From: Candidatus Sumerlaeota bacterium
GTDB taxonomy: Bacteria; Sumerlaeota; Sumerlaeia; Sumerlaeales; Sumerlaeaceae
Assembly: GCA_017161655.1 (NCBI GenBank)
Contig: JADFCV010000001.1
Span: 453,786 to 517,785 of the forward strand
Direction of reading: 5' to 3'
Length of the DNA: 64,000 bases
Part shown: in pieces, positions 62,880 through 64,000 of the stretch
How positions within the stretch are numbered: the first letter of the stretch is position 1
Layout: every line of letters starts with the position of its first letter
The notes under the pieces: generated by a model
What the model saw: only the letters and a program-made list of their open reading frames with translations
Databases searched by the model: none
Told to the model about the DNA's origin: nothing
Made by a program: the position numbers and the translations under genes

Positions 62880-64000
62880 TCACATGGCGCCATAGCCCGT
62901 GGCGACAACATAGATGGTTTTGAGCAGAATTTTAAAGTCCAGCCAGAGCGACCAATTATCGATATACTCGAGGTCTAGCTTCATCCAAACGTCGAAGGGC
63001 AAAGTGTTTCGGCCATTTACCTGCCAGAGACAGGTAATCCCAGGTTTCATTGAGAGGCGGCGACGCTGCCACCGGTCATATTTCTCCACTTCGGCGGGAA
63101 TTGGCGGACGCGGCCCGACAAGGCTCATCTCTCCTCGCAGGACATTCCACAGTTGGGGAAGCTCGTCGATGCTCGTCTTGCGGATAAATTTACCGATGCG
63201 GGTGACACGAGGGTCGTCTGGCACTTTGAAGACAGGCCCACCCATGATGTTTCTGGCCCGGAGCTTCTCGACCTCTTTGTCAGCTCCAACTTTCATCGAG
63301 CGAAATTTCCAACACGTGAAGTGCTTTCCGTTCAGTCCACACCGTGTTTGCCCATAGAAAATAGGGTCACTCCACGATTCGGAGGTGAGCTTGATGAGGA
63401 TTGCAGTAATGATAAAGACTGGCGAGAGCAGGATCAGAAGAATCAGGGCCGCGACACGGTCGAAGGTATACTTGAATAAAAGCGCTGCGTTCAACTCGCG
63501 GGTGGGGAAATACGAAACGATGGGGACAGTCTCAAAAGTGTCCAGCACAGGGCGAGCAATACTCGGTCGAAAGAAGTTCAGCGAGAGGCGCGTCCGCACC
63601 CCCATTTCCTCGCATTGTTCAAAATACGGAGCTAGCTGGGCTAAGGGGGTAGCCTCTGGCAAAAACACCACTTCGTCCACGGGGTGCGTCTCAATGTAAG
63701 GAATCAAGTTTTTCAGCGTCCCCACCACGGGGATATCATGCACGTACTTTGCTTCGCGGCCCGTATCGTCAACGATACCTACTATGCGGAATCCCCACAA
63801 CGGGTGATCACCAATGAGCTTGATGAACCGACGGAGGGATTCGCCGCTGCCTACTAACAGAATGGAATGTTCTTTGGCAGAAATCGCTCGCCATCGGCGC
63901 AGGTAACGCTGAAGCAGGAGCGTTTTCAGCGCAAGCCCCCCGACAAGGACAAATGGAAAAACGAGGACCACTGATCTGCTAACTTTCTCAAAACCGATTT
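62880..64000 (-). CDS. Polyprenyl glycosylphosphotransferase (WbaP/WcaJ type), N-terminal part missing
   Basis: Starts beyond the window: upstream of the GTG at 63971 the frame stays open to the edge (IGFEKVSRSVVLVFPF). What remains is a CoA-binding-like domain (LLVGSGESLRRF), a membrane helix, and the transferase domain: KFRSM, RKTSIDELPQLWNV, MSLVGPRP, KPGITCLWQVNGR. Starts polysaccharide repeat units by moving a sugar phosphate onto undecaprenyl phosphate. The last gene, with unseen polysaccharide genes probably to the right. Confidence 0.92.
   Translation of the reverse strand, partial: IGFEKVSRSVVLVFPFVLVGGLALKTLLLQRYLRRWRAISAKEHSILLVGSGESLRRFIKLIGDHPLWGFRIVGIVDDTGREAKYVHDIPVVGTLKNLIPYIETHPVDEVVFLPEATPLAQLAPYFEQCEEMGVRTRLSLNFFRPSIARPVLDTFETVPIVSYFPTRELNAALLFKYTFDRVAALILLILLSPVFIITAILIKLTSESWSDPIFYGQTRCGLNGKHFTCWKFRSMKVGADKEVEKLRARNIMGGPVFKVPDDPRVTRIGKFIRKTSIDELPQLWNVLRGEMSLVGPRPPIPAEVEKYDRWQRRRLSMKPGITCLWQVNGRNTLPFDVWMKLDLEYIDNWSLWLDFKILLKTIYVVATGYGAM

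Noticed and set aside
1..64000. CRISPR arrays, insertion sequences, rRNA, prophage
   Set aside because: No repeat-spacer pattern, transposase, rRNA core sequence or phage gene was seen on either strand.

Overview
The window reads as an ordinary, densely packed chromosome of a Gram-negative (diderm) bacterium. Evidence: lipid A synthesis (LpxI), Hfq, sigma-54, type IV pilus parts, a ResB-type cytochrome c assembly protein, and HPr kinase plus PTS enzyme I with no sugar permease. About 55 protein genes and one tRNA (Cys, GCA) are visible. There is no phage, IS element, CRISPR array or rRNA. The mix (HprK, RpoN, Hfq, SpoIID-like protein, LpxI, scattered microcompartment shell genes) suits a poorly cultured lineage. 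A candidate phylum such as Sumerlaeota/BRC1 is my guess only; no marker here proves it.

Layout. 1-4.8 kb: two family-2 glycosyltransferases (the first cut by the window edge) diverge from mutY-hprK-spoIID-like. 4.8-7.3 kb: hisI-trpE-trpG. 7.5-9.4 kb: nucleotide-sugar dehydrogenase, a YlxM-like HTH protein, tRNA-Cys. 9.4-17.5 kb: a microcompartment shell hexamer gene with lpxI, divergent from ptsI, two tandem GT-C membrane glycosyltransferases, rpiB and glyA. 17.5-25.2 kb: TPR protein, rpoN, then ubiA-like/unknown/resB/DUF512 radical SAM. 25.3-31.8 kb: Na/Pi cotransporter, SDR, rmlD-like, xerC-like, a Wzx-type flippase. 31.8-32.8 kb: 1 kb without a convincing gene. 32.8-38.4 kb: secreted beta-propeller-like protein, M24 peptidase, then a pilV-pilW-pilX pseudopilin set. 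38.6-44.2 kb: shell pentamer-vanZ-gmk-zinc ribbon, then an ADP-ribosylglycohydrolase homologue, panB and the CCA enzyme. 44.2-49.4 kb: GT4, rmlA-like, pilT, an NlpC-like secreted protein, dapL-like. 49.5-58.7 kb: YhaM-like nuclease, miaB, NuoI-like ferredoxin, GT, then mrp-rlmN-pgeF-miaA-hfq. 58.7-64 kb: radical SAM with coiled-coil tail, acyl-CoA synthetase, and a WbaP/WcaJ-type sugar transferase running off the end.

Themes. (1) Surface polysaccharide genes are spread through the window: initiating transferase, three to four soluble glycosyltransferases, two GT-C enzymes, sugar-nucleotide enzymes, flippase, and a UbiA-type polyprenyl-phosphate pentose transferase. (2) Translation-quality and RNA genes form one run (miaB, rlmN, miaA, hfq), mixed with Fe-S genes (mrp, NuoI-like). 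(3) Phosphotransfer/nitrogen-type regulation is represented by HprK, enzyme I and sigma-54. A good -24/-12 promoter sits before the pilin genes.

The points most worth a second look are: a single in-frame TAG splitting the pilW-like gene; the sigma-54 promoter in front of that operon; two orphan microcompartment shell genes 30 kb apart with no encapsulated enzyme; a MutY with Glu at the catalytic Asp position; an ADP-ribosylglycohydrolase homologue lacking metal ligands; and the 1 kb gap with palindromes.
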